Origin: Acidobacteriota bacterium
GTDB lineage: Bacteria; Acidobacteriota; Vicinamibacteria; Vicinamibacterales; SCN-69-37
Assembly: GCA_020853395.1 (NCBI GenBank)
Contig: JADYYY010000004.1
Coordinates: forward strand, 1-64,000
Length of the DNA: 64,000 nucleotides
Direction: 5' to 3'
Under the pieces are notes generated by a model that saw only the letters and a list, made by a program, of their open reading frames with translations, had not been told where the DNA came from and ran no database searches. A program made the translations under genes and the position numbers. Of this stretch, positions 44,086 to 52,590 are shown piece by piece. The first letter of the stretch is position 1. Each line of letters opens with the position of its first letter.

Positions 44086-45219
44086 GTGCCCAGTTGGCTC
44101 AAGCCGCTCGTCTGGCCGCTCGCGTTTCTCGGGCTGGCAGCGCTCCTCTACAGCACCAGGATCCAGCGCGAGATGGTGGACTTCGAGGTCTATCGCACGG
44201 CGGCCGAGCGCGCGTTGACCGGCGAGCCGCTGTACCGCGCGAGCGACGGCCACTACCAGTTCAAGTACCTGCCGGCCTTCGCCCTCGCGATGGCGCCCTT
44301 CGCCGTGGTCGACCACGAAGCCGCCAAGGTCATCTGGTTCGCGCTCTCCGCCGGGCTGCTGTCCGCGTTCCTGCGCTGGTCCGTGCGCGCCCTCCCCGAG
44401 CGCCGCCGGTCCGAGAAGGTCCTCCTCTGGCTCACCGTGCTGTTCATGGCCAAGTTCTACGCCCACGAGCTGATGCTCGGCCAGACGAACATCCTGCTCG
44501 GCACGCTGCTCGTCGGCGCGCTGCTGGCCGTGCAGATCGACGCGCCGCGGGCGGCCGGCGTGCTGATGGGGCTGGCGGCGTTCGTCAAGCCGTACGCGCT
44601 CCTCCTGCTGCCCTGGCTCGCGTTCACCTATGGTGCCGCCTCCGTTCTCGCCGCCGTCGTCGTCCTCGTCGCGGGCCTGCTGCTGCCGGCGCTGTTCTAC
44701 GGCTGGGGCGGCAACATCCAGCTCCTCGCCGACTGGTTCCAGGCCGTGACGGGGACGACCGAGAACAACCTGCTCGGCGCCGACAACGTCTCGCTCGCCG
44801 CGATGTGGGCCAAGTGGCTCGGCATCGGCCAGATTGCCACGGCGCTCACGACCGTGACGATCGGCGTCGTGCTCGGGCTCGTGGCCGTCGTGTGGGTCCG
44901 GCGCCGGCAAATCACGAACCCCGACTACCTCGAGTTCGCGATGCTCATGCTCGTGGTGCCGCTGCTCTCGCCCCAGGGCTGGGACTACGTGCTCTTGCTC
45001 GGCACGCCCGCGGTCGTCTGCCTGCTGGACCGCTGGGAGGAGGTCGGCCCCGAATGGCGCATCGCCACGGCCGCATCGCTCGCGCTGATGGGCCTCACGA
45101 TCTTCGACCTGATGGGCCGCGCGCTCTACGCGCGGTTCATGGCGCTGTCGATCGTCAGCGTCGCGGCGATCGGCGTGGCCGTCGCCCTCACGCACCTGCG
45201 ATGGCGGGAGTTGGGATGA
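44086..45219 (+). CDS. GT87-type (DUF2029) membrane mannosyltransferase-like protein
   Basis: The 377-residue protein has about nine hydrophobic helices, an early outer-loop acidic motif MVDFEVYRTAAERALTGEPL followed by YQFKYLPAFAL, and the later GQTNILLGTLLVGAL, typical of the polyprenyl-phosphate-mannose-dependent GT87 family. The frame is open further upstream, but that part overlaps the decayed paralogs, so GTG 44086 is chosen. Stand-alone; donor and acceptor unknown. Confidence 0.82.
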   Translation: MPSWLKPLVWPLAFLGLAALLYSTRIQREMVDFEVYRTAAERALTGEPLYRASDGHYQFKYLPAFALAMAPFAVVDHEAAKVIWFALSAGLLSAFLRWSVRALPERRRSEKVLLWLTVLFMAKFYAHELMLGQTNILLGTLLVGALLAVQIDAPRAAGVLMGLAAFVKPYALLLLPWLAFTYGAASVLAAVVVLVAGLLLPALFYGWGGNIQLLADWFQAVTGTTENNLLGADNVSLAAMWAKWLGIGQIATALTTVTIGVVLGLVAVVWVRRRQITNPDYLEFAMLMLVVPLLSPQGWDYVLLLGTPAVVCLLDRWEEVGPEWRIATAASLALMGLTIFDLMGRALYARFMALSIVSVAAIGVAVALTHLRWRELG

Positions 45220-45240
45220 GCGCGGTCCGAATCCCGAGAC

Positions 45241-46146
45241 TCACGATCGCTGCAGCCGCGTCAGCACCACGCCGCCGACGACCAGCGCGGCGCCCACGAT
45301 CTTGAGGACCGTGAGCGGCTCGCCGAGCCAGACGGCGGCCACGAGCATCGCCACGAGCGGGATCGCGTTCGAGTACATCGCCGTGTACGACGGCCCGAGG
45401 CGCTGCACGCCTGCGTACCACACGAGATAGCAGAAGCAGAACGCGCCGAGCGACGCGAAGAGCAACGCACCCCAGACCGCCCCGCTCAGCGCGCCCCACT
45501 GGACGTCCGCGAAGTCCGGCAGGGAGATGAGCGCGTACGGCACCGTGCCGATCGCCATCGACACGCCGGTGACGAAGAGCGGTGAGTGGCGTGCCATCAG
45601 GCGGATGCCCCCGATCGTGTAGGCCGCCCAGCAGACGACGCCGGCCCCGATCATGAGATCGCCGGCGAGCGTGCTCGATCCGAGCGACGCGCCGTGGCCG
45701 ACGACGAAGTAGATGCCGACGGCCGAGAGCGCGGCGCCCAGCCAGTGCACGAGGCCGACGCGCTCGTGCCCCATGATCGCCGAGGCCAGCGCGACGACCG
45801 CCGGCGTGGTGCCGAAGATCAGCGCGCCGTTCGACGCCGTCGTCCTCGCCAGCCCGCCGACGAAGAACAGTTGATACAGGCAGTGGCCGGAGAAGCCGAG
45901 CCACACGAGGTCGCGGCGATCCTGCGCCGTGACCTTGTGCGGCGTGTAGAAGATGGCGGCGAGCCCGGTCGTCGCGCCGCCAGGCGTGCGACGCCGCGCG
46001 AGCGCGATCATCGCCAGGTAGACCGATGACGCGATCGCCAGCCGAAGCGTGGCGAACACGGGCGGAGGAATTTCGAGGAACGCGCGCTTGAGGACGCTGT
46101 AGTTGACGCCCCAAATCACGACCATCAGGACGAGGAGCGCGGTCAT
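45241..46146 (-). CDS. EamA/DMT-family transporter
   Basis: The 301-residue protein has ten helices in two EamA repeats: LLVLMVVIWGVNYSVLKRAF at the start of the first and GAGVVCWAAYTIGGIRLMAR in the second. This is the usual length for drug/metabolite transporter superfamily exporters. Substrate not predictable. The region between it and atpF holds REP-like repeats. Confidence 0.9.
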   Translation of the reverse strand: MTALLVLMVVIWGVNYSVLKRAFLEIPPPVFATLRLAIASSVYLAMIALARRRTPGGATTGLAAIFYTPHKVTAQDRRDLVWLGFSGHCLYQLFFVGGLARTTASNGALIFGTTPAVVALASAIMGHERVGLVHWLGAALSAVGIYFVVGHGASLGSSTLAGDLMIGAGVVCWAAYTIGGIRLMARHSPLFVTGVSMAIGTVPYALISLPDFADVQWGALSGAVWGALLFASLGAFCFCYLVWYAGVQRLGPSYTAMYSNAIPLVAMLVAAVWLGEPLTVLKIVGAALVVGGVVLTRLQRS

Positions 46147-46151
46147 TTCAG

Positions 46152-46300
46152 ATCCGAGGGGCTTCGCCCCGCGGACACCCCCACGGCGTCGCTTGCGGGG
46201 ACCCCACAGGCCCCGCGCCGCGCCGCCGGGTCGCTCGCCGCCACTCGTTCATCGCGGATCCGAGGGCTGCGCCCCGTGGGCACTCTTGCGGCGAGCCTGT
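46152..46300. repeat. REP-like imperfect palindromes
   Basis: Two related copies, GATCCGAGGGGCTTCGCCCC (from 46151) and GATCCGAGGGCTGCGCCCC (from 46257), each form a short stem-loop (GGGGC-TTC-GCCCC; GGGC-TGC-GCCC) and are followed by similar GGACAC or GGGCAC tails. A third, more diverged copy lies near 46873-46910, inside the atp operon. Confidence 0.6.
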
Positions 46301-46304
46301 GACG

Positions 46305-46808
46305 TCAGTGGCGGGTGCCACCGATCTGCTTGATGGTGTCTTCGATGAGCGCGCGGTTGTCCTCGGGCGTCACCGCGCGATGGAGGATCTTGGACGCGAT
46401 CTCCACGGACAGCTCCACCGCCTCGCGGCGGACCTGTTCGATCGCGCGCGACGTCTCGAGCTGGATTTCGCGTTCGGCCTTGGTGAGGATGCCGGCTGCC
46501 TCGGCGGCCGCCTTCTGCCGCATCTCTTCGCCGAGCCGTTCGGCCGCGGTGCGGCTGCGGGCCACGATCGATTCGCCTTCGATCCTCGCGTCGGCGAGCA
46601 GCTTCGCGGCGTCCTGCCGGACGCGCTCGAGCTCCTGGCGGGCCCGTTCGGCGTCCTCGACCGACTTCGCGATGAGCTGATGCCGCCGGTCCAGCGCGGC
46701 GAGCAGCGGCCGCCAGGCGAACTTCGCCAAGAGCGCCACGAGGACCAGGAACGTCAGGATGGTCCAGATGAACAGGCCGGGATCCGGCTGTACCAGCGGG
46801 TTGTTCAC
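46305..46808 (-). CDS. atpF: F0 ATP synthase subunit b
   Basis: The 167-residue protein has one N-terminal membrane helix (FIWTILTFLVLVALLAKFAW) and a long charged coiled coil with AERARQELERVRQDAAKLLA, as in subunit b, the stator stalk that links F0 to F1. It is the last gene of the F0 operon. A 143-bp repeat-containing gap separates it from atpE. Confidence 0.94.
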   Translation of the reverse strand: MNNPLVQPDPGLFIWTILTFLVLVALLAKFAWRPLLAALDRRHQLIAKSVEDAERARQELERVRQDAAKLLADARIEGESIVARSRTAAERLGEEMRQKAAAEAAGILTKAEREIQLETSRAIEQVRREAVELSVEIASKILHRAVTPEDNRALIEDTIKQIGGTRH

Positions 46809-46951
46809 GTCAGTGGGTCCTCAACGAACGCGTTTCACTTACGGTTTACGGCGTACGGCTCATGGCTCGAGGCTCGGGGGCCGCAGGGCTTCCGCCCGAT
46901 GGACACCGTGCGCCTCACCGCAAGCCGTGAGCCTCAGGCCCTGAGCCGCTG
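46809..46951. other. Repeat-containing spacer inside the F0 operon
   Basis: The spacer between atpE and atpF carries CGCAAGCCGTGAGCC (46919-46933) and CCCTGAGCC (46939-46947), nearly the same as at 22415-22436, plus a diverged REP-like copy. No gene is present. Confidence 0.55.
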
Positions 46952-47221
46952 CTACTTCAACACGATCAGCAGACAAAACACCTCGGCGAGGATCGCGACG
47001 CCTTCGAGCAGGAAGAGCGGCAGGTTCGTTGCGCCGCTGATCTGACCCGCCGCGCTCGGCTGCCGCGCCACGCCCTCGGCAACGCCGGCCGCGAGCCGTC
47101 CGATGCCCAGCCCGGCGCCGATGACCGCGAGCCCAAGACCGAGACCGGCGCCCGCATAGCCCAAGCTCAAGTTCGCAGTCGCCGCCGCGGATTCCTGCGC
47201 GAGTACCAACACATCCAGCAT
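46952..47221 (-). CDS. atpE: F0 ATP synthase subunit c
   Basis: The 89-residue hairpin protein has two helices joined by the conserved ARQP loop. The second helix carries the ion-binding Glu in FLLEGVAILAEVF. The first helix lacks the Gln, and the Glu is followed by Gly rather than Ser, so the Na+-type signature is missing and proton coupling is expected. Forms the rotor ring. Confidence 0.94.
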   Translation of the reverse strand: MLDVLVLAQESAAATANLSLGYAGAGLGLGLAVIGAGLGIGRLAAGVAEGVARQPSAAGQISGATNLPLFLLEGVAILAEVFCLLIVLK

Positions 47222-47248
47222 TCAATCCCCCTGAGGTAAACGAACCGT

Positions 47249-48175
47249 TTAGTGATGCGCGTGAATGGCCATGCCGATGAACACGGCCGACAGCAAGGTG
47301 AAGACGTACGCCTGCACGAGGACGACGATGATCTCGAGCCCCGAGACGCCGACCGACAGCGGCAGCGAGAAGCCCAGGCCGATGCCGATGGCCGGCGTGG
47401 CGCCGAGCGACTCGGCGAAGATGAACACGAACGACATGATCGCGAGAATCGCGATGTGGCCGCCCGTCATGTTCGCGGCGAGTCGCATCGTGAGCGCGAA
47501 CGGCCGCACGAGCATGCCGATGATCTCCATCGGAATCAGCAGGACGTACAGCGGCTTCGGCAACCCGTGCGGCACGAGGTTCGCCCAGTGCTTCACGAAC
47601 CCGTGGACGCGCGTCCCGGCCAGGATGATCGCGAAGAACGTGACCACCGCGAGGCCGGCCGTGACGTTGAAGTTGCCCGTCGCGGTCGAGCTGCCGTGGA
47701 TCAGGCGCTTGACGAACGAGCCTTCGGCCGTGTGCAGCACGTAGTGATCGACGAGCCCGATCACGTCGAAGATGGGAATCAGCCCGATCAGGTTCGCGCC
47801 GAGGATGAACAGGAACATCGTCAGCAAGAACGGCGTCCACGCCTCGGTCCACTTGCCGCCGACGTTCGGCCGGACGACGCCGTCGCGGATGAACTCGACG
47901 ACGAGCTCGAGCACGTTGGCCGCGCCGGTGGGCACGAGACGCTCCTGCCGCACGTAACGGCGCACGATCGCCGTCACGATCAGGAAGAGCGCGGCCGCCA
48001 CCAGCCACAACATGAACACGTGCTTCGTCACCGACATGTCGATGCCGAAGATCGTCGGCAGATGGATGAGCGGGTGCTCGCGAGAGCTGTTGGAGACGTG
48101 GCCGATGATGACCTCACCGGCGTTGAACCCCTCGGCAGCCGTCTGCGGTTCCGGGACGTGGCCCTGCTCGAACAT
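47249..48175 (-). CDS. atpB: F0 ATP synthase subunit a
   Basis: The 308-residue polytopic protein has the essential Arg helix RPFALTMRLAANMTGGHI and the C-terminal LSAVFIGMAIHAHH. Subunit a forms the proton half-channels. The N-terminal soluble extension of about 45 residues is longer than in E. coli. It lies 27 bp upstream of atpE. Confidence 0.94.
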   Translation of the reverse strand: MFEQGHVPEPQTAAEGFNAGEVIIGHVSNSSREHPLIHLPTIFGIDMSVTKHVFMLWLVAAALFLIVTAIVRRYVRQERLVPTGAANVLELVVEFIRDGVVRPNVGGKWTEAWTPFLLTMFLFILGANLIGLIPIFDVIGLVDHYVLHTAEGSFVKRLIHGSSTATGNFNVTAGLAVVTFFAIILAGTRVHGFVKHWANLVPHGLPKPLYVLLIPMEIIGMLVRPFALTMRLAANMTGGHIAILAIMSFVFIFAESLGATPAIGIGLGFSLPLSVGVSGLEIIVVLVQAYVFTLLSAVFIGMAIHAHH

Positions 48176-48205
48176 CGAACTCCTTGGAAGCGGTCGCCTG
48201 CCGCG

Positions 48206-48562
48206 TCAGGCCATGCGCGCCATGAGCCGGCGCAGCATGACGGCCTCGATCGCGTACAGGCCGATGAAGTAGCCGGCGAAGCTCAGGCCGAAGACGGTGC
48301 GATCGACGCCGGCCAGCAGCACGACCGCGACGACGTAGCCGGCGAAGAACACCATCTTCGCGGCGAAGGCCGTCATCATGACGCCGGTCGTCGCGGCCGG
48401 GTTCACCCGTGCCGCACGCTCGACCAGCACCCACGTCACCGCGACCGCCACGAGCGGTCCGAGCATGCCGAAGAACACGGCCGGCGCAACGCCCGGGCTC
48501 GCAGCCCTCGCCGCCGCCCAGATCCCCAGGCACACGACCGTCGTCGCCCACAGCCACTTCAT
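48206..48562 (-). CDS. Small membrane protein of the F0 operon (AtpI-like position)
   Basis: The 118-residue protein has four hydrophobic helices (LWATTVVCLGIWAAA, AVFFGMLGPLVAVAVTWVLV, MTAFAAKMVFFAGYVVAVVL, SFAGYFIGLYAIEAVML). Its position between the AtpZ-like gene and atpB matches the ATP synthase subunit I slot. It starts in a 4-bp ATGA overlap with the upstream gene. Probably assists c-ring or F0 assembly. Confidence 0.75.
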   Translation of the reverse strand: MKWLWATTVVCLGIWAAARAASPGVAPAVFFGMLGPLVAVAVTWVLVERAARVNPAATTGVMMTAFAAKMVFFAGYVVAVVLLAGVDRTVFGLSFAGYFIGLYAIEAVMLRRLMARMA

Positions 48563-48807
48563 CGCGGTTTCCAGACAGCCTTGGCCAACTGATAGAACCC
48601 GATCACGAGCCCTAACGCCAGACCCCCGGCCAAGCCCCACGGCGCGGAGCCACGCCACCGGTCGATGCCGTACCCGATGGCTCCGAAGAGCAGGATGGCG
48701 CCAATGAGCGAGTAGCTCGCGGCGGCGGCCGGCCCGGCCCGTTCCAGGCTTCGCTGGAACATCCGCATGGATCGGGCCAGCGAGCGATTGCGGCGATCTT
48801 CCTTCAT
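48559..48807 (-). CDS. AtpZ/AtpI-family small membrane protein
   Basis: The 82-residue protein has a basic cytoplasmic N-terminus and two helices (ASYSLIGAILLFGAIGYGID and WGLAGGLALGLVIGFYQLAK) with the GYGIDRW turn typical of AtpZ/AtpI proteins. First gene of the F0 operon. The longer open frame upstream runs into the promoter region and is not used. Confidence 0.82.
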   Translation of the reverse strand: MKEDRRNRSLARSMRMFQRSLERAGPAAAASYSLIGAILLFGAIGYGIDRWRGSAPWGLAGGLALGLVIGFYQLAKAVWKPR

Positions 48808-48855
48808 CCAGGCCTCGCCTTCATCAGGCCTCGCGGCGACCGCTAGAGCCGTACA

Positions 48856-48864
48856 CGTATACCA
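48856..48864 (-). promoter_or_regulatory. Extended -10 promoter of the F0 operon
   Basis: Minus-strand TGGTATACG: an extended -10 (TGn) before TATACG. It places the start near 48849, a 42-base leader before the AtpZ-like gene. Confidence 0.35.
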
Positions 48865-48924
48865 CAAAACGCCCTGCCGGCCGCGTCCGCCCCCGCGAAC
48901 CCCACAGCCATCGCGCTTGACCGC

Positions 48925-48930
48925 TATACT
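48925..48930 (+). promoter_or_regulatory. -10 element of the VWA operon
   Basis: TATACT with predicted start 48937. The 20-base leader contains GGAGA (48945-48949) before GTG 48954/ATG 48957. Confidence 0.45.
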
Positions 48931-48956
48931 GCCCGAAGCCCCCACGGAGACCCGTG

Positions 48957-49853
48957 ATGCGTCCAACGACGACGATGACCACCGTCCTGATCCTGGCCGC
49001 GCTGGCCGCGCCGCGGGCCGCGGGTCCGGCCGTCCAGCGTGCGACCGTCGAACGCCACGTGTTCGTGCGCGTCACCGACGGCAAGAATCAGCCGGTGTCC
49101 GGGCTCTCCCCCGCCGACTTCACGATCCGCGAGGACGGCGTCGCGCGGGAAGTTTTGCGCGTGGCGCCCGCCCCGCCGCCGACCCACGTCGCGCTCCTCG
49201 TGGACGACACCGCCGGCGTGCAGCCGGTGCTGACGAACCTGCGGGCGGCCCTCAAGGCGTTCGCGTTCGGGCTCACCGGCCAGCCCTCGCCGCCGGCCAT
49301 CAGCATCATCACCTACGCCGAGCGGCCGACCTCGCTCTTGCCCTACACGAGCAGCGACGCCGCCCTCGAGCGGGCGATTCAGCGCGTCATCCCGCGGCCC
49401 GGCGGCGGCGCCTATCTCTTCGACGCGATCGCCGAGAGCGCCCAGGCCCTGCGCAAGCTCGGCGCGGTGCAGCCCGCGATCGTCGCGTTCGTGATGGACG
49501 GCAGCCCCGTGTTCAGCAACCAGCGGCACACCGACGTCGCCAACGCGCTGCGCGACGCCGGCGCGTCGCTCTGGACGATCCAGTTGCAGCGCACCGGCAC
49601 CGACGACGGCACGGCGGAGCAGGAGCGCGCGCGGGTCGTGAGCGATGTCACCGGCTGGAGCGGCGGGCTCAACGTGCCAATCCTCTCGGGCCAGGCGCTC
49701 GAGTCGGCGTTCGCGACGCTGTCGGCGGCGATGCTCGGGCGGTACGACGTCACCTACGGGCGCCCCGAGTCCCTGATTCCGCCGACGCGGCTCGCCGTCG
49801 AGAGCCGCAACAAGGCGCTGCGCCTCTCGGCGCCGCGATGGCCCGCACCATGA
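48957..49853 (+). CDS. Secreted VWFA-related protein (Acidobacterial type), degenerate metal site
   Basis: The 298-residue protein has a signal peptide (TVLILAALAAPRAAG), the short N-terminal beta domain with LSPADFTIREDGVAREV, and a VWA fold. The metal-ion site is degenerate: DDTAG replaces the canonical DxSxS in ALLVDDTAGV. It matches the VWFA-related family expanded in Acidobacteriota. GTG 48954 is an alternative start. The TGA overlaps the next gene in an ATGA junction. Confidence 0.82.
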   Translation: MRPTTTMTTVLILAALAAPRAAGPAVQRATVERHVFVRVTDGKNQPVSGLSPADFTIREDGVAREVLRVAPAPPPTHVALLVDDTAGVQPVLTNLRAALKAFAFGLTGQPSPPAISIITYAERPTSLLPYTSSDAALERAIQRVIPRPGGGAYLFDAIAESAQALRKLGAVQPAIVAFVMDGSPVFSNQRHTDVANALRDAGASLWTIQLQRTGTDDGTAEQERARVVSDVTGWSGGLNVPILSGQALESAFATLSAAMLGRYDVTYGRPESLIPPTRLAVESRNKALRLSAPRWPAP

Positions 49854-50773
49854 CGGCGCCGCCGCGCGCGCTCGTGTCGACGCTCGTCCTGCTGACGGCC
49901 CTGTGCGCCGAGCCGGATGCGCAGGTCTTCCGGACCGGCATCGACTCGGTGCTGCTGCCCGTGACGGTCACCGACGCGCGCAACCGGCTGATCACCGACC
50001 TCCGCCAGGACGACTTCCAGGTCTTCGAGGACGGCGTCCCGCAGGAGATCTCCGTCTTCTCGCGCGAGCCGCAGCCGATCGCGCTGTCGCTGCTCGTCGA
50101 CTCGAGCGTGAGCATGGACGAGAAGCTCACGGTGGCGCAGCAGGCAGCCGTGGGCTTCGCGCGCACGCTCCGGCCGCACGACGTCGCGCAGATCATCGAC
50201 TTCAGCAGCGACATCCGCATCCGCCAGCCGTTCACGAACGACGCGCAGGCGCTCGAACGCGCGATCCGCTCGATCAGAACCGGCGGATCGACGGCGCTCT
50301 ACACGGCCGTCTACGTCGCGCTGGCAGAGCTGCGCCGGGTGAAAAGCCAATCGCCGGATGACCTGCGGCGGCAGGCGATCATCCTGCTCTCGGACGGCGA
50401 GGACAACACCAGCCTCAAGACGTACGACGACGTGGCCGATGCCGTGAAAGAATCTGGCGTCATGATCTACGCCATCGGTCTGCGGGAGAAGGAGACGACG
50501 CCGGGCGTCCGCCGCTTCAACCAGGGCGATTTCGCGCTGCGGACGTTCGCGCAGATGACCGGCGGCCGGGTCTTCTTCGTCGACGACGTCCGGCAGTTGC
50601 CGGAGGTGTACTTGCAGGTCGCCGACGAGCTGGCCAACCAGTACTTCCTGGGCTACAACACGAAGAACCTGAAACGCGACGGCGCGTGGCGGCAGATCGC
50701 CGTGCGCGTCACGCGTCCCGAGACGGTCGTCCGCGCGCGCGCCGGCTACTTCGGCCCGGGCAGAGCCCAGTGA
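49850..50773 (+). CDS. Secreted VWFA-related protein with intact MIDAS
   Basis: The 307-residue protein repeats the layout of its neighbour: signal peptide (LVSTLVLLTALCAEPDAQ), LITDLRQDDFQVFEDGVPQE, then a VWA domain with the intact metal site DSSVSMDE and IILLSDGEDN. ATG 49838 is also in frame. The ATGA overlap favours 49850. Paired with an upstream VWA that lacks MIDAS residues, it may form a heteromeric adhesive or assembly unit. That is inference. Confidence 0.85.
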   Translation: MTAPPRALVSTLVLLTALCAEPDAQVFRTGIDSVLLPVTVTDARNRLITDLRQDDFQVFEDGVPQEISVFSREPQPIALSLLVDSSVSMDEKLTVAQQAAVGFARTLRPHDVAQIIDFSSDIRIRQPFTNDAQALERAIRSIRTGGSTALYTAVYVALAELRRVKSQSPDDLRRQAIILLSDGEDNTSLKTYDDVADAVKESGVMIYAIGLREKETTPGVRRFNQGDFALRTFAQMTGGRVFFVDDVRQLPEVYLQVADELANQYFLGYNTKNLKRDGAWRQIAVRVTRPETVVRARAGYFGPGRAQ

Positions 50774-52305
50774 CGCCGCGCGGGCGCGTCTTCATCATCG
50801 GCGCCGGCCCTGGCGACCCGCGGCTCGTCACGGCCCGCGGCGTTCAACTGCTCGCCGAAGCGGACGTCGTCGTCTACGATCGCGCGGCGGAGCCGGCGCT
50901 CCGCTGGGCACGGCCGGATGCCGAGCGGATTCTCGCCGGCGCGCCGGCCGAGCGGGAGACGGCGCAGGACGCGCTTTCGATGCTCGTCGCCGAGAAGGCC
51001 CGCGACGGCCACGTCGTCGCCCGGCTGAAGTGGGGCGACCCGTACGTGTTCGACAGCGGCGCCAAAGAAGCGCTCTTCCTCCACGAGCAGCAGGTGCCGT
51101 TCGAGATCGTGCCGGGCGTTCCGGCAGCCGTCGGTACGGCCGCCTACTCCGGCATCCCGCTCACGTACCCGGAAGCCGGGGACACGCTCGTGCTGATCCG
51201 CGGATCGGAAGACGGGCTCGGACGCCTGCCGGACGTGGACTGGCCGGCGCTCGCCGAATTGCAGGGGACGTGGGCGTGCCTGGCGGCCGGCTCGCTCGTT
51301 CCCGCGATGCTGCAGGCGCTCGTCGATCACGGCGCCCCGGCCGACGGCGGGGCCGCGCTCGTGTTCCACGGCACGCAGCCCGCGCAGCAGACCGTGGCCG
51401 GCACGATCGGCGGGCTGCTGGCGGCCACGAGCGTCGAGCCGCCGCCCGGCGCCGCGCTGCTCGTCGTGGGCGAGGTGACGCGGCTGCGCGAGTACCTGCG
51501 GTGGTACGACGAGCGGCCGCTGTTCGGCCGGCGGATCGTGATCACGCGGTCGCAGGAGCAGGCGCGCGAGCTCGTCGACATGCTCGAGTCGCTCGGCGCG
51601 CAGGTCGTGCAGGCGCCGACGTTCAGGCTCGCGCCGCCGGAGGATCCCGAGGCCATCGATCGCGCGCTCTCGTCGGTCGACGACTATCGCTGGCTGATCT
51701 TCCAGTCGGCCAACGCCGTCGCGCGATTCATGACGGCGCTCGCGCGAGGCCCGCGGGACGTGCGCGCGCTCGGCCGCGCGGCCGTCTGCGCCGTCGGCGC
51801 GTCCACCGCCGAGCGGCTGCTGGCGGCCGGCATCAAGCCCGACGTCACGCTGCCGGAATCTGGCGGCGAGAGCATCGCCGACGCGATCGGCACGAACGGC
51901 TCGCTGTCGGCGACGCGCGTGCTGATCGTGCGGCCGGATCATCTGCGCAGCACGCTCGGCGAGGATCTCTCGGCCCGCGGCGCTGCCGTGACCGATCTCG
52001 TGGCGTACCGCACCGAGCCGGCGCCCGCCGATTCGCCGGCCGCGCAGGCGCTCTACGCAATGTTGCTCGACGGCACCGTCGACGCCGTCACGTTCACGAA
52101 CCCGACCGCCGTCCAGCGCTTCGCGTCGCTCATCGGTCACGAGCAGGCGGCCGATCTGCTCAACACGACGACGGTCGTGACGATCGGTCCGGTGACGGCG
52201 CGGGCCGCCATCGAGCTCGGCGTTCGCCAGCCGCTCGTCGCCGATACCTACACCGTCGAGGGCCTGGTCAGGAAGCTCGTGGACGCGCTGACCCGAGCGA
52301 CCTGA
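50770..52305 (+). CDS. cobA-hemD: Fused uroporphyrinogen-III C-methyltransferase and uroporphyrinogen-III synthase
   Basis: The 511-residue protein starts at GTG 50770, overlapping the VWA stop (GTGA). The N-terminal 250 residues are a CobA/SUMT-type methylase (VFIIGAGPGDPRLVTARGVQ, VPFEIVPGVPAAVGTAAYSG), and the C-terminal 255 are HemD-like (RIVITRSQEQARELVDMLES, DAVTFTNPTAVQRF). The usual KGGDP is KWGDP and GIPVTHR is GIPLTYPE, so the methylase half is diverged. It would cyclise hydroxymethylbilane and methylate the product toward siroheme or cobalamin. No other tetrapyrrole gene is nearby. Confidence 0.88.
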   Translation: MTPRGRVFIIGAGPGDPRLVTARGVQLLAEADVVVYDRAAEPALRWARPDAERILAGAPAERETAQDALSMLVAEKARDGHVVARLKWGDPYVFDSGAKEALFLHEQQVPFEIVPGVPAAVGTAAYSGIPLTYPEAGDTLVLIRGSEDGLGRLPDVDWPALAELQGTWACLAAGSLVPAMLQALVDHGAPADGGAALVFHGTQPAQQTVAGTIGGLLAATSVEPPPGAALLVVGEVTRLREYLRWYDERPLFGRRIVITRSQEQARELVDMLESLGAQVVQAPTFRLAPPEDPEAIDRALSSVDDYRWLIFQSANAVARFMTALARGPRDVRALGRAAVCAVGASTAERLLAAGIKPDVTLPESGGESIADAIGTNGSLSATRVLIVRPDHLRSTLGEDLSARGAAVTDLVAYRTEPAPADSPAAQALYAMLLDGTVDAVTFTNPTAVQRFASLIGHEQAADLLNTTTVVTIGPVTARAAIELGVRQPLVADTYTVEGLVRKLVDALTRAT

Positions 52306-52590
52306 CCAGCTCGACGTGCTCGTTCGCGAGACCTCCGTGCTCCGGTTCGCTCAGGCGCGTCGGCCGGAACCCGCGGCGACCGATGATCGACCTCGGCGAG
52401 GCACGTCGCCTTGGAATCCGCCAGGAGAAACGACTCCGCTCCATTGCGGCGAACTGCTGGCACGTCCCGGCGCCCGCTCGTCCGCCTCTCCGCCCGTAGG
52501 ACCGATGGCGCGGGCAGCGGGCGATCTCGTGGCCACGGTTGATCGGTCGGGCAGCGGCCGCGCGATGCATCGTCACGCGCGAAGGACCTG
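52306..52590. other. Intergenic region without recognised gene
   Basis: Short open frames are present on both strands but none has a ribosome-binding site, domain or family-like sequence. I see nothing I can call. Confidence 0.5.
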
